64,000 nt of DNA from Prionace glauca (lineage: Eukaryota; Chordata; Chondrichthyes; Carcharhiniformes; Carcharhinidae), in assembly GCA_037974335.1 (NCBI GenBank), contig CM075760.1:40023603-40087602 (forward strand). Reading direction: 5' to 3'. The notes beneath the pieces are model-generated. The model was given only the letters and a program-made list of their open reading frames with translations, had not been told where the DNA came from and did no database searches. The translations under genes and the position numbers were made by a program. Below are positions 20,451 through 30,840 of this stretch, in pieces; the first letter of the stretch is position 1; the number at the start of each line of letters is the position of its first letter.

Positions 20451-22165
20451 ACCGACGCAAAATATTCATTCAAGATCTCCCCCATTCCGCCAGGCTCCAA
20501 GCATAGTTCCCCTTCTCTGTCCCTGAGAGGACCAATGTTCCCACTAACCATCCTTTTGTTTCTAACATAGGAGTAAAATGCCTTAGGATTTTCCTTAATC
20601 CTACCCGCCAAAGCCATTTCGTGGCCCCTTTTTGCCTTTCTGATGCCCCTTTTAAGTTCTCTCCTACATTCACTGTATTCTTCTAACGCTATCTCTGTCC
20701 TCAAATGCCTAGATCTAGTGTACGCCTCCCTCTTTCTCCTGACCAGGTCCTCAATATCCCTAGTTACCCACGGCTCTCTAATCCTACCCTTCCCATCCTT
20801 CCTCTTTACTGGCACATGTCTTTCCTGCAAAGATGTTAGTTTTCCCTTGAGAGACTCCCACATACCCAGCGTCGACCTGCCATCAAACAGCTTACCCCAG
20901 TCCGTATCTTTAAGATCCTGCCTAATCCGGTTGTATCAAGCCCTCCCCCAGTTTAACACCCTCCCCTTAGGACAGGCTTCATCTTTATCCATTAATATCA
21001 TAAACCAGACAGAGTTGTGGCCACTGTTAGCCACATGCTCTCCTACTTCAACGTCAACCACCTGCCCAGGCTCATTGCCCAGAACCAAGTCCAGTATAGC
21101 CCCCTCTCTGGTCGGGCTATCCACGTACTGCTCCAGGGAGCCTTCCATTACACACTGTACAAATTCCTCCCCGTCAGCACCCTCTGATCTCGGCACCTTC
21201 CAATCTACCCCGGGGAGAAAATCTCCCACTACCACCACCCTATTCTTCCTGCACTTATCTAGAATGTCCCTGCTTATCCCTTCTTCCACAGCCCTCGGGC
21301 TGTTGGGCGGTCTGTAGTACACACCCAACATAGTAACATCTCCCTTCCTATTCCTCAACTCCACCCATAGCGACTCGATTCCTATATCCTCCATACCTAA
21401 CTCCCTCTGCACTGCTATGATGCAATCCTTAACTAACAACGCCACTCCCCCACCTCTCAGCGACCCACCCCTATCTCGCCTGAAACACTTATACCAGGAA
21501 CATTCAACTGCCAGTCCTGCCCTTCCTTTAACCAAGTCTCTGTCACCGCCACCACTTCCAACTTTCTTTCGAACATTAATGCCTTCAGTTCATCTGTTTT
21601 GCCAGTCACAGTCCTAGCATTGAAACACATGCACCGAAGACCCTCACAAACAATCCGATCCTTCTTCCTACACTCCGAGCTTACCCTATCCCCGATCCCA
21701 GTTCCATCCACCTCCCCACCCCCCCTCCATATTAGTTTAAACCCTGCCGAAACACTCCAGCTAACCTTCCAGCTAAGATATGCATGCCCTTCCCAGTTAA
21801 CTGTACCCCATCCCTCTTGTATATTTGCCCCTCTTTCATAAAGATTTCCCAGTGGTCTACGAATCTAAAACCTTCTGCCCTACACCAATCCTTCAACCAC
21901 GCATTTAGTTGGAGTATCTCATTATTTCTAGCCCTGCTAGCCCCAGGCACCGGCAGCAGCTCAGAGAACGCCACCCTGGAGGCCCTACATTTCAGCCTGG
22001 CCCCCAACTCCCTGAACTGCCTATGTATGGCCCCCCTGCACTTTGTTCCTACATCCTTCTCTCCTACGTGCACTATCACATCAGACTCAGTCTCTCCACC
22101 CTTCAAAATTCCCTCTACCCTTTCTGAAACATCCTGTACCCCTGCTCCAGGGAGGTAGACTACCA
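20451..22165 (-). mobile_element. CR1 LINE subfamily A, 5' part (esterase-like ORF1 and endonuclease)
   Basis: The minus strand first gives the end of an ORF1 with a SGNH-esterase-like domain (22166-21732: VVYLPGAGVQDVSERV, DVIVHVGEKDVGT, RVAFSELLPVPGASRARN, DGVQLTGKGMHILAGRL). The AP endonuclease follows: CMFNARTVTGKTDEL and VAVTETWLKEGQDW at 21457-21711, then VVVVGDFLPGVDW and SGHNSVWFMI at 20936-21535, and a Lys/Arg-rich linker RDIEDLVRRKREAYTRSR at 20863-20540. Several catalytic positions deviate (for example HVGEKD in place of HVGTND), and the frame is broken at least twice, so the copy is dead. The 5' end is truncated in ORF1. Confidence 0.85.
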
Positions 22166-22184
22166 TCCTGATAATAGCTAATTT

Positions 22185-23131
22185 ATTAGTTGTATTTTAT
22201 CACAATTTGCTGGACTCTGTGGAAGTGCCGGCTGATTGGAAAACAGCTAATGTAACGCCACTGTTTAAAACAGGAGGTAGACAAAAGGCAGGTAACTACC
22301 GGCCAGTTAGATTAACAACTGTGGTTGGTAATATGCTGGAATCTATCATTAATGAAGAAATAGCAGGACACCTGGAAAAGAATGATTCAATCAAGCAGAC
22401 GCAGCATGGATTCATAAAGGGAAAGCCATGTTTGACTAATTTACTGGAGTTTTATGAGGATATAACGAATGTGGTTGACAGGGGGAAACCGGTGGATGTG
22501 GTGCATTTAGATTTCCAGAAGGCATTCGATAAGGTGCCTCACAAAAGGTTGCTGCATAAGATAAAGGTACTCGGATTGGGGGGTAAAGTGTTAGCGTGGA
22601 TTGAGGATTAGCTATCTAACAGAAAGCAGACAGTCAGAATAAATGGATGTTTTTCACTGGCAATCAGTGACTAGTGGTTTGCCGCAGGTATCAGTGCTGG
22701 AGCCTCAACTATTTACCACATACATAAACGATCTGTAAGAGGGGACCAAGTGTTGGGTGACAAAGTTTGCGGATGGCACAAAGATGAGTGGGAAATCTAA
22801 TTGCGTGGAGGACACAGAAAGTCTGCAGAGAGATTTGGATAGGCTGAGTGAGTGGGCAAGGATCTGGCAGATGGAGTATAATGTTGGTAAGTGTGAGGTT
22901 ATCCACTTTGAAAGGAATAATAGTAAAATGGCCACATCGTTAAATGTGTTTATGTCACAGATGGATTTTTTTTAACCAATAAGGGAATTAAGGTTTATGG
23001 GGAGTGGGCAGGTAAGTGGAACTGAACCCACTATCAGATCAGCCATGACGTTATTGAATGGCGGAGCAGGCTCGAGGTGCTAGATGGTCTATTCCTGCTG
23101 CTATTTCTCCTGCTCTTATGTTCATATGTTC
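22185..23131 (+). mobile_element. CR1-type LINE, decayed, with internal deletion
   Basis: Plus strand: SVEVPADWKTANVTPLFKTGGRQKAGNYRPVRLTTVVGNML (22216-22340), TQHGFIKGKPCLTNLLEFYED and HLDFQKAFDKVPHKRL (22398-22550), a weak FADGTK block (22766-22790) and QMEYNVGKCEVIHFERNN (22870-22920). The thumb is missing. The 3' UTR resumes at about 22978 with GATCAGCCATGACGTTATTGAATGG and ends at octamer-like CTTATGTTCATATGTTC. It lies head to head with the LINE at 20451-22165. Confidence 0.8.
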
Positions 23132-24125
23132 AAACCACAACATGTCCTTGTTTATCTTGAAATCTACATCCCTGCATTATTATGCTGGACAATGGGTTCT
23201 TCTCATTTCTGGACGCATTAGATCACTCCCTTGTTTATAGCCCACTGAGTTTATAATACACTCCTGGCTGAGTCATTGCTACACCTCTACATACTCGCCG
23301 GTTATCATGGTTAGCATTGTATCTGATACAGCAGCCGCTTTCTTTCCTTTACCTACATATGTGATTCTATGCTCTGACTCGGTGGCATTCGCACTAAAAT
23401 ATATCTGCCTTTATATCACAGTTATCGTTGTTATTATCGTACTTGATTTTGGTTGTAGTAAATTAAACAATTTTCACTGCTTCTTTTAAAATAAGTGTTA
23501 AACGGGGTCTTGCCTGAACTATTTTCGACTAGACTTCGCCTGTCTATATGATAATATCTGACATAGACTTTCAATGACAGTGCAATAATGCAGAGTTGCC
23601 CGTAGATTTAGCTATCTACCTGTAGCTCGGAGAATCTATCTCTGACATCGAAGAGGCTGGATACTGAAACCCCACCTAGTTTTCTGTAACACCTATCCTG
23701 TCACTCAGGAGTAGGAGGAGCTCTCGCAGCCTGTAGCCTGTATTCCCCAATTATCTCATTCTCTTTGCAATCAGTTCATTTTCCCAAACGTCATGAACCC
23801 TGATCTGCAGACTATAAACTATCTCCCGCCAGTCTGATGAAGGTTGAGTACCATGAACGTCTTTCTTGCAGCTGATCTAAATATAGATTGTAGATCACAG
23901 CGAATATGTACGGTTTGAATGGCAGGTTAAGCCTTTGACGATCCAATTGGAATCAGCAGTTTGTTTCTCCGGGAAACAGTTGGGTGACAGTTTAACCTGA
24001 AGTTAATGTGGTTTCCTTTTCAGTTTATGTTTGAGAGGCTGACAGAGCCTTTGCTAATCGCGGCTGCACGTCCCACGTTTCTAGACGCCCCAGCAGGCAG
24101 GGTCTCTGAGAAAAAGTCTATAGAC
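23132..24125. other. No gene recognised
   Basis: Sequence downstream (3') of the V gene on the minus strand. No J segment (a Phe-Gly-x-Gly-Thr codon pattern after a 12-spacer RSS) was found. Confidence 0.4.
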
Positions 24126-24163
24126 AGTTTATGTACGGGGTGAGACTGTTTTCCATCACTGTG
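24126..24163 (-). promoter_or_regulatory. 23-spacer type recombination signal of the V gene
   Basis: Minus strand, immediately after the V exon: heptamer CACAGTG (24157-24163, consensus), 22-base spacer (24135-24156), nonamer ACATAAACT (24126-24134; 7 of 9 matches to ACAAAAACC). Spacer length fits the two-turn signal expected for TCR V segments. Confidence 0.85.
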
Positions 24164-24473
24164 AGTCTGAGAGCGCAGTAATACACGGCAGTGTCTGTCA
24201 GCTGCAGTCCGAAAATGGTTAAACTCGTTAAACTGCTGCTGCTTTCGAGTCTGGAAAGGAATAGGATTCCTAAATTTTCTCCTTTCTGTTCAGTTGTATC
24301 CCAGGAGTTTCTCCACACAATAAGCTGTAGCTCCTGTTCCGCTTGTTGCCGGAACCAATATAAAGAATAATAGGTCCGTCCAGTGTTGTAGGTACATTTT
24401 ATAGTCACCGCCTCAGCTTCTGGCTTGCTGACGGAAGACTGGAGCTGAGTAATTGAATCTCCATCGGACTGAT
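24164..24473 (-). CDS. T-cell receptor alpha/delta-type V exon
   Basis: After acceptor TTGTTACAG the exon encodes 103 residues of a V domain (first codon shared with the leader). Framework 1 has SITQLQSSVSKPEAEAVTIKC (Cys at about 27), CDR1 NTGRTYYSL, then WFRQQ (Trp at about 40), CDR2 region WRNSW, and framework 3 LTSLTIFGLQLTDTAVYYCALR (second Cys at 100). All V-fold landmarks are present, the frame is open and the RSS follows directly. The short framework 3 and the CAL-R end are typical of TRAV/TRDV. Assigned to alpha/delta by motif only. It would form the antigen-contacting domain of a TCR chain after V(D)J joining. Confidence 0.85.
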
Positions 24474-24734
24474 CTGTAACAAATTTTCAGGAAGGAGAAG
24501 ACGGAATATTAAATCGGGCAATCAAATAATATCAGTACTTTATGCGGTGGTGGGATTAACACACGCAGGAATAATATACAGGGGAGCGGCCTGTGGGGTC
24601 TGGAAATGTAAGAAGAAGCACCAGGCAACAAGTGAGGTAGATGCTGGTGAAATGCATGAATGGAATCCGGGCATGTGGGGGGAGGACGGGGCAATGTACG
24701 GACGGCAAATGGGAACAGCCTACGTTGATCGTAG

Positions 24735-25058
24735 AAACCTACAGTGACAGAAAGAGGCCCTTCGAGTCTGCACCGAACACAATCCCACGCAGACCCTACC
24801 CCCATATCCCTACATTTTCATACCCATTAATCTCTCTAACCCTGGACACTAAGGGGTACTTTCTTAGCATGGCCAATCAACCTAATCCGTTCATCTTTGG
24901 ACTGTGGGAGGAAATCGGAGTACCCAGAGAAAACCCGCGCAGATACGAGGACAATGTGCAAACTCCACACAGACAGTGACCCGAGCCGAGAATCGAACCC
25001 AGGGCCCTGGAGCTGTGAAGCAACATTGCTAACCTCTGTGCTACCGTGCCGCCCACAT
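24735..25058 (-). mobile_element. tRNA-derived SINE inside the V-gene intron
   Basis: Minus-strand copy reading on plus from CCTACAGTGACAGAAAGAGGCCC through GGACTGTGGGAGGAAATCGG and GAGAATCGAACCC to GTGCTACCGTGCCGCC. It accounts for about 320 of the 835 bases between the leader and V exons. The same orientation as the host gene and no effect on the splice sites. Confidence 0.85.
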
Positions 25059-25308
25059 CGTGGAGTTTGCAATGATCCTGGAGACTGCATCTTGAAAGAT
25101 GTGCGAAATGGAAGGTGGTGGCTGTGCCAACCCGTATGGCGTGGCGGCAAAAAGGGTGGGGGTACAGAAGGAGAAGTAGAAAATAGATAGCAGAGAAAAT
25201 GGGACCAAAACAGAGAGGAGTTGGGCAGATAGAAGAATGTGAAACATACTTGGGAAATGTTACAGACGTTTTAGTTTGAACGTGACATGGATAAAAGGGT
25301 ATCCTTAC

Positions 25309-25354
25309 CGACAATAATCACTGTCAGCACAAACCAGGTATTGAATACCCTCAT
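25309..25354 (-). CDS. Leader exon of the TCR V gene
   Basis: Minus strand: ATG at 25354, then a hydrophobic signal peptide MRVFNTWFVLTVIIV plus one base of the next codon, ending at donor G|GTAAGG. Phase 1 matches the V exon acceptor, giving a continuous leader-V frame. The intron is 835 bases. An octamer-like ATGCAAAA lies at 25475-25482, about 120 bases before the ATG, a possible but weak promoter element. Confidence 0.8.
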
Positions 25355-25733
25355 GGCGGCTGTTCAACGTTAATTGCTTCAAATCAGGAGGGCGGAGAAG
25401 TAATAATCCCGCCAGTGGGTTCTTATCAGTTCAGTCACTTTTCTGACTTCCACGAATCGCTGCCCCTCCCACTCATGCAAAACTCAATCTTATTGAGAAA
25501 ACAATTCAATGACGATCAGAGATCACTTGACCTACAACGGAAAACACACAGTGTATTCCTCATTGAGCCTAATCAGTAGTCTGGGGGAAAATTTACTTTT
25601 GTAAAAATTGGGCAGCTTAGAGCCTAACTAGTTGAGGGAGCTGCAGGTGTGAGGGTTGAAAGAAGTGGAAACAGCCAACATGTTTGTAGATCTGATGGTG
25701 GATTTCAACACATTGGTCTGAATTCTCTGGCAG
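25355..25733. other. V-gene promoter-side spacer
   Basis: Upstream flank of the V gene (minus strand). No TATA box that I would defend; apart from the octamer-like motif nothing stands out. Confidence 0.35.
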
Positions 25734-25915
25734 TTAATGCTGGTGGGATTCTCCAGCCCCGACTGAAGCGCACCTCACCCCGGGATTCTGCCGACGCGGG
25801 GCGTCATAGGAATTCACATTGATGGGGCGAGAACAGAGAATCCCGGCGCTAGTGAACAATATTGGACTTCCCGCGGCGGCTGAGTGGTCGGAGAATTCCG
25901 GCCAGTGAGTTGAAG
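25734..25915. repeat. GC-rich interspersed repeat
   Basis: A 180-base block of much higher GC than its flanks, with GGGATTCTCC...CCCGGGATTCTGCCGACGC and GAGAATCCCGGCGC. It resembles a short dispersed repeat of the type seen in shark genomes. It has imperfect internal inverted symmetry (GGGATTCTCC near the start, GGAGAATTCC near the end). Confidence 0.5.
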
Positions 25916-26159
25916 GTAAATTGTCTCAAATGTAACGTGTCTCAAATGCAGCTGCTGGAAAGCCGGGTTATAATGCACGGCCAGTTTCTTTTTTTCCCCA
26001 GTTCGTTGGTTGGTCCAGACAAGGTACGCTGAAAGGCTTCCTTTTGCACCATAAGTTATATTCTGTTCTCTAACAGAAAAGAAACGCTTTGCCGAACTGA
26101 AGCTGGTTTTCCCAAAGAGGAAAAAGATCTGTGTGTGATAAATATGTCACAAAAGTGGA

Positions 26160-26275
26160 TACGCTAAAACAGAAAATGCTGGAAGATCTCAGCAGTTCTG
26201 ACGGCATCTATGGAGAGAGAATTGAGCCGACGTTTCGAGCCTGGATGACCCTTTGTCAGAGCTGAGTTCAGCAAC
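26160..26275 (+). repeat. Interspersed repeat fragment (AAACAGAAAATGCTGGAA type)
   Basis: It begins AAAACAGAAAATGCTGGAAG and ends GAGCCTGGATGACCCTTTGTCAGAGCT. This is a common fish dispersed repeat that I recognise by its wording. It may be a terminal part of a larger element; only about 110 bases are present. Confidence 0.5.
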
Positions 26276-26804
26276 GTAGAGAGCTGGGATCAGGAATTAA
26301 TCTTGAGATTCTGTATGTATGTCGCCATGATTGCAGTTAGGTGAATTATTGTAGTGTATTGTAATCATTCTTGTTGTGTGTTTGTTTCAAGTTAAAAATG
26401 TGATTCATTACTTGATTATAACAAGGCTGCGCAGTGTCCCACTGATTTGTGCAGTTTTTCTTTTCTCACATCATATCAAGTTGAAAACATAAAACATGAA
26501 AAGATTTTTTCCCAATTTACCCTTCTGGATTTTGGGATATGCGCACATTTAAAATCAGCGGGATTCTTAGCAAACATCACAGGAATGGGAGGTGGGTGCA
26601 TTTACAGTTTGACCCTCCAGAGTCAATGTGCCTCCTTCTACCAGCACTGGAACGTTCCGAAATCCCATCGCCTTTCTCAGGCAGTGCATCTTCCTGTCAC
26701 GGAATTTCTATTTACTCAAAATAATCACTCACACCACTCACATAGGCAAAGAGTTCTCGCATCATAAATCTTAACCTTCTGGCGTCACGTCAAATAAGAG
26801 ATTG

Positions 26805-26925
26805 GGTGAGGGGTGATATTGGTTTCAGCGGGTAAATCGCAACAGCAATGTGATTAGGGGCAGTGTTCTGTTTTTAGGGAGATTGGGTAAGGGGCAATAT
26901 CGATCTCAGCACTGCTCTCCTTCCA
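26805..26925 (+). repeat. Two-copy tandem repeat, about 71-bp spacing
   Basis: GAGATTGGGTGAGGGGTGATAT at about 26808 recurs as GAGATTGGGTAAGGGGCAATAT at about 26879, each followed by a related GTTTCAGC / ATCTCAGC end. No function inferred. Confidence 0.5.
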
Positions 26926-26929
26926 AATA

Positions 26930-28439
26930 GAAGCTGTGTGATCATTCATCTCTGCCTGAGAGAGCAGACGGGACCCTCGGGATAATATCCTCATTAGTGA
27001 AGTGAAGAACTTTCATTCTGAGACAATTGAAGAATCAGCACTTAATCAATAGATCTGTTTATCAGACTTGTAATACAACTGTAACACAAAGTTTGTAATG
27101 TGTTAATATAATAAATACAATGATTTTATGTACGCTGGTCATAAATCATGAGAACTGTCAAATTATGTTTTCCAGCTAACCTACAAAGATAAGTTGGAGC
27201 TCACAAAACATTTATGGTTTTCACAAGTTACATTAAGTTGGGGAAGCTGTCTCATTTATTCAGTAAACCTTTATGCTCAGACATCAGGAGATGTTAATAG
27301 GTGTCAGGGGCCAATCAGACAATTAAGTTAACCAAATATAGTTCAACACTGAGGCTAAATTGTGTTAACCAAATGTAAGTTGAAAGGGTTAAAATAAAGG
27401 TTCTGAGTAGCCATTCTGTGAACATGTTATCCACCTCACCCGATTCTCATTTCACGTCTTTGGCTGATCAACCGAAGAAACTTTGAGAAATCTATTTCAC
27501 TTTAAAGATGAGCTTTCTCCTCTCCTGTCAATCACTGTTAATTCAAACTTTTTAAAAAATCTTTCTAACTTGTTACCTTTCTACCTTTTAATGGTTAATG
27601 AATCTTTTGAATTTACCAATTAGAATGTTCATTCTGGCCGGATAATTAAATCTTGTAGATTTAATTTAACATTGGGGATTTATTGCAAACAACTTTTACT
27701 TGAATAATCAACTTCAAAGTGCAAATGTTCCCTGGATTCTGTATCTCGGTGTCAGTGGTCCCTGGATTTGGTTTCTTAGTACATGTGGGCCTTGCACTGT
27801 TTACACCCCAACTGTCTGTCTTTTTCATTGATTTCAGTTTAATGTAAATTGGGAGTTGGGACATGTCAACATTTGAAATATACTTACAAACGTTTGGGAG
27901 GTTTCTTATAATTGGCACCTCCCTCTGCTCTGTCCACTCAAGTTGTTAGATAACAGAATCTCCTGTGAATATCCAGCTGGAGTTTTGGATCCTGATGTGT
28001 TTCCTTGTTCATCTTGTTGACCCTAAATATTGATTCTTGTGGTTTCATACATCAGATAATCAAACTCCCATCACCAGATTGTCTTTAACTGACTTTATTA
28101 CAGCACTGCTATAATACAGACAGAGTATAGTTACTTGTTCTGCAGAACAGAGGTAATATTCTAGATTCAAAACTCTCTATCTGAGCAAACTACTCAGTTG
28201 TGTCACATTGCTCCGGAAGAGTCAATGATAAAACCAGACAGACAACTCTGCATTGACCTAGGTTCCAGAAATGATAACAGTAAAACTGTTCCCAAGTTAA
28301 TCCTACAAAGAATTCTTGGCTAACAACTAAGGGTTTGTGCCAAAGTTGGCAGAGATTTTCTGAAAGACGTGGGTTCACCTCAACTTAAATGTAAGATTTA
28401 AAGTCAATACAATTGTTGGATTTCGTTGGGAGAGCTGAT
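26930..28439. other. AT-rich stretch with no recognised gene
   Basis: About 1.5 kb of AT-rich sequence, unusual in this repeat-dense window for showing no repeat that I recognise. No splice-linked reading frame or RNA gene was seen. Confidence 0.4.
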
Positions 28440-28625
28440 CTATGGCAATTACTGCTCTCTGAATGCTGAGATTCACTGGTCAGAGCATTGAATGCAGGAG
28501 TTGTACTCGACATTGGAATACTGTGTATAGTTCTGGTCACTCTGTTATAGAACAGATCGTATTAAACTAGAAAAAGTGCAGAAAAGATTTGCCAGGATGC
28601 TCCCGGGGAGAACGTAACAACATCT
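28440..28625 (+). mobile_element. Small CR1-type LINE fragment
   Basis: Plus strand TTGTACTCGACATTGGAATACTGTGTATAGTTCTGGTCAC corresponds to the LEYCVQFW thumb block. GTGCAGAAAAGATTTGCCAGGATGCT is the VQRRFTRML block. Nothing upstream or downstream of it is recognisable. Confidence 0.65.
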
Positions 28626-28795
28626 GGTTGGGTGGAAACTTGGAGAAAATATATGAGGGAAGCAGGAAATCACAGAATGATTACACCAGAAATGAGGCGG
28701 TTACAAGGGAAACAGAGGATGTATTGTACATATATTTGAATAGAATCGCAGTAATCAAGTTGGTGGGCTGGAAAATTGAACCTTATAAATCGAAA

Positions 28796-29225
28796 CATTG
28801 GAACATAGGAATTCAAAGCCGATGGAGGTAAATTCAGCCCTTTGGTCTGGCTCCACTATTCTATCATATCATGGTTAACACCTCCTTGATGTGAAATCCA
28901 CCTCCCCACCTCTTCTCCACATCCCTTTAATGTGTTTCCTTTATCAGAAATAAATCTCTCCCTTCTTGAAATCATGCAATGATTCAGACTCCACCGCGCT
29001 CTGGGGCAGCGAGTTCCACCAATGCACCACCATGTGCGAGAAGTAGTTCCTCCTCATCTCAGTTTTAAATCTACCGGCTCTCAAACTATACACGTGACCT
29101 CTTGTTTTAGATTGCCCCATAAGAACGTTTTGGTCTAGCTTTACTTCATCAATCCATTTAGAATTGAGTATCCCTCGATCAGATTCCCCCCTCACTTCTA
29201 AACTTCAGCAGTTTATGAGACCATT
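28796..29225 (-). mobile_element. Decayed CR1-type LINE 3' end
   Basis: Minus strand: 3' UTR signature (CATAGGAATTCAAAGC...CAGCCCTTTGGTCTGGC on plus), then the C-terminal block RGHVYSLRAGRFKTEMRRNYFSHMVVHWWNSLP, still readable at 28944-29120. It is cut off before the RT thumb. Confidence 0.7.
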
Positions 29226-29534
29226 TCACCTCACTATCAATTCCATGGCCCAGCTCAATCCATGTTGTCATTGGCTGAACTAGGCAATCATGTTCCATCC
29301 AAACAGGACATTTTGAAATAGGAACGTGTCAGAAGTCAGAACTACCTGCGATCAAAACAAGAAGCTAAGGGATATATGTTAAGTCAGTTTGAAAAACACT
29401 GTTCACTGGTTTCCCTGTAGTCCAGTGTGTTCAGCACTTCCCCACTGATGTGTAGTTTCAATTCCCGCTGAGGAAAATAAGATTATTTGATCTCAGCAAA
29501 CCATTAATAATGATTTGATTTACTCTCTGATCGA
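29226..29534. other. Spacer with a possible tRNA-Glu remnant
   Basis: At about 29410-29480 (plus) GTAGTCCAGTG and TTTCAATTCCCGCTGAGGAAA loosely resemble the D arm and T arm of tRNA-Glu, directly before a copy of the segment that elsewhere adjoins tRNA-Glu remnants. Too decayed to call on its own. Confidence 0.3.
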
Positions 29535-29670
29535 AAGCAGGTCTATTAGAATCAGCCGAGTGAGGTTTGCAAGTTTATATCAGAGCTGGAAATTTCACAT
29601 GCGGAACAGTTCAAGAACAGACACAGAAACAGAAGGACAGTGATAGACTGCAAACTACGAACGATTGAGA
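29535..29670 (+). repeat. Copy 3 of the locus-specific duplicated segment
   Basis: It matches 10255-10400 in the same orientation (GAGTGAGGTTTGCAAG, GGAAATTTCACATG, ACAGTGATAGACTGCAAA). Same orientation as copy 2 and opposite to the copies at 1080 and 32550. Confidence 0.55.
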
Positions 29671-30449
29671 TGTTGTTGCAATGTAAAATCTGTCTGCTAA
29701 TGAGTCAGCTTTTAAAATGGGTAAAATGAGTCAGATTTCACCGATTATATTGACACTGAAAAATAAACCATTTCCCTCACTCTGCATTGAAAAGAGTTTT
29801 GTCCCGTTTCGAAACGTCAGAAGCAAAAGTGGTTATTACACTGCAGTGTTCGCGCATGTTTTCATTGGCCAAATACATCGATGGTTTTGAAGCAGAAGGC
29901 GTCATTTTGCAGGAGAAAGCTGTTTGTGATGAAAGTGGTCTGGTGTGAGAAGTAAAATAACAAAAGCAGCGTGGGTAAACTAAATTCTAAACACGCTGTA
30001 AGCTGCTGGTCTGGTGGTTAGAGTTTGACTCTTTCCCTGATGTTCGGATTACTGGTCTGAAATTGAAAATTTATTGCTTCCACCCAAACTGTGAAAATAA
30101 ATGTAAGTCATTGCTTGGATGAACATATAAAACATAATTTCGCCGCGTGTCATTAAGTTCAGATCCTGAGCACATTCAGCAGGCGATTCTCTTGTCATTT
30201 CTGGCAGGAAATTGGGAAGAGACAAGTTTAAGGATAGTTTAAATGATGCCAGCCCTTCACTGCATGTTACTTTGTGCAGCTCATTGTGTTTCTGATGTGA
30301 GATGATTTCTGTTTATTACTCAGTTCAGACTTACCTGAATCAGTGAAGGAGCAGGCTCAATCCTCCTGATGGTCTTTCCAAGTTCCATTGCTTTTAATGA
30401 ATTTCAGTAACATTATCTCAAATGACATTATTGTGACAGCGTTTCACGT
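29671..30449. other. Spacer upstream of tRNA-Leu
   Basis: No gene recognised. CTGGTCTGGTGGTTAGAG at about 30008 resembles the D-arm side of a tRNA-Glu but the rest of the cloverleaf is absent. Confidence 0.35.
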
Positions 30450-30531
30450 GGTAGTGTGGCCGAGCGGTCTAAGGTGCTGGATTAAGGCTCTAGTCTCTTC
30501 AGAGGCGTGGGTTCGAATCCCACCACTGCCA
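30450..30531 (+). tRNA. tRNA-Leu(AAG)
   Basis: 82-nt class II tRNA. Acceptor GGTAGTG pairs with CACTGCC (one G-T), discriminator A at 30531. Anticodon stem CTGGA/TCTAG with loop TTAAGGC, anticodon AAG at 30484-30486. The long variable arm (TCTCTTCAGAGGC) and the T arm GTGGGTTCGAATCCCAC are intact. It differs at a handful of sites from mammalian tRNA-Leu(AAG) and is probably functional. No intron. A clean TTTT does not follow within 40 bases, so the terminator is uncertain. Confidence 0.93.
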
Positions 30532-30714
30532 AAGTGGATTTGTGATTTGGTCTCACAGCTCAGATTGAAGGTTTGTGTACTGTGTCGTTTTCGTCAAGAA
30601 CAACGAACAGAAACATTACCAACTGAACAATTTGCTGGGGTAAAGCAGTGTGTGTCAGTGGCCCCTTTCGAGAGCACACACACACAGTGAATTTCTGATT
30701 GCCGAGTTAAACAC

Positions 30715-30840
30715 TCTAATGAAGGAACAGCGATCCAAAAGCTTGTAATTCAAATTATTATGTTTTACTTTAACCTGGTGTTGTGAGAATGCTTACTGTA
30801 CCCACTTCAGTCCAACACCGGCGTCTCCATATCATGATAT
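30715..30840 (-). mobile_element. Terminal fragment of a Penelope-type or fold-back element
   Basis: On plus, TTTACTTTAACCTGGTGTTGTGAGA...CCAACACCGGCGTCTCCATATCATGA is the reverse complement of the terminal sequence of the elements at 41862 and 58296 (GATGTGGAGATGCC...GTTGGACTG...CACAACACCAGGTT). Only about 125 bases remain. Confidence 0.65.

Noticed and set aside
18542-20863. A chimeric CR1 element made by template switching
   Set aside because: The outer LINE continues exactly on the other side of 18434, so this is an insertion of one LINE in another, not a chimera.
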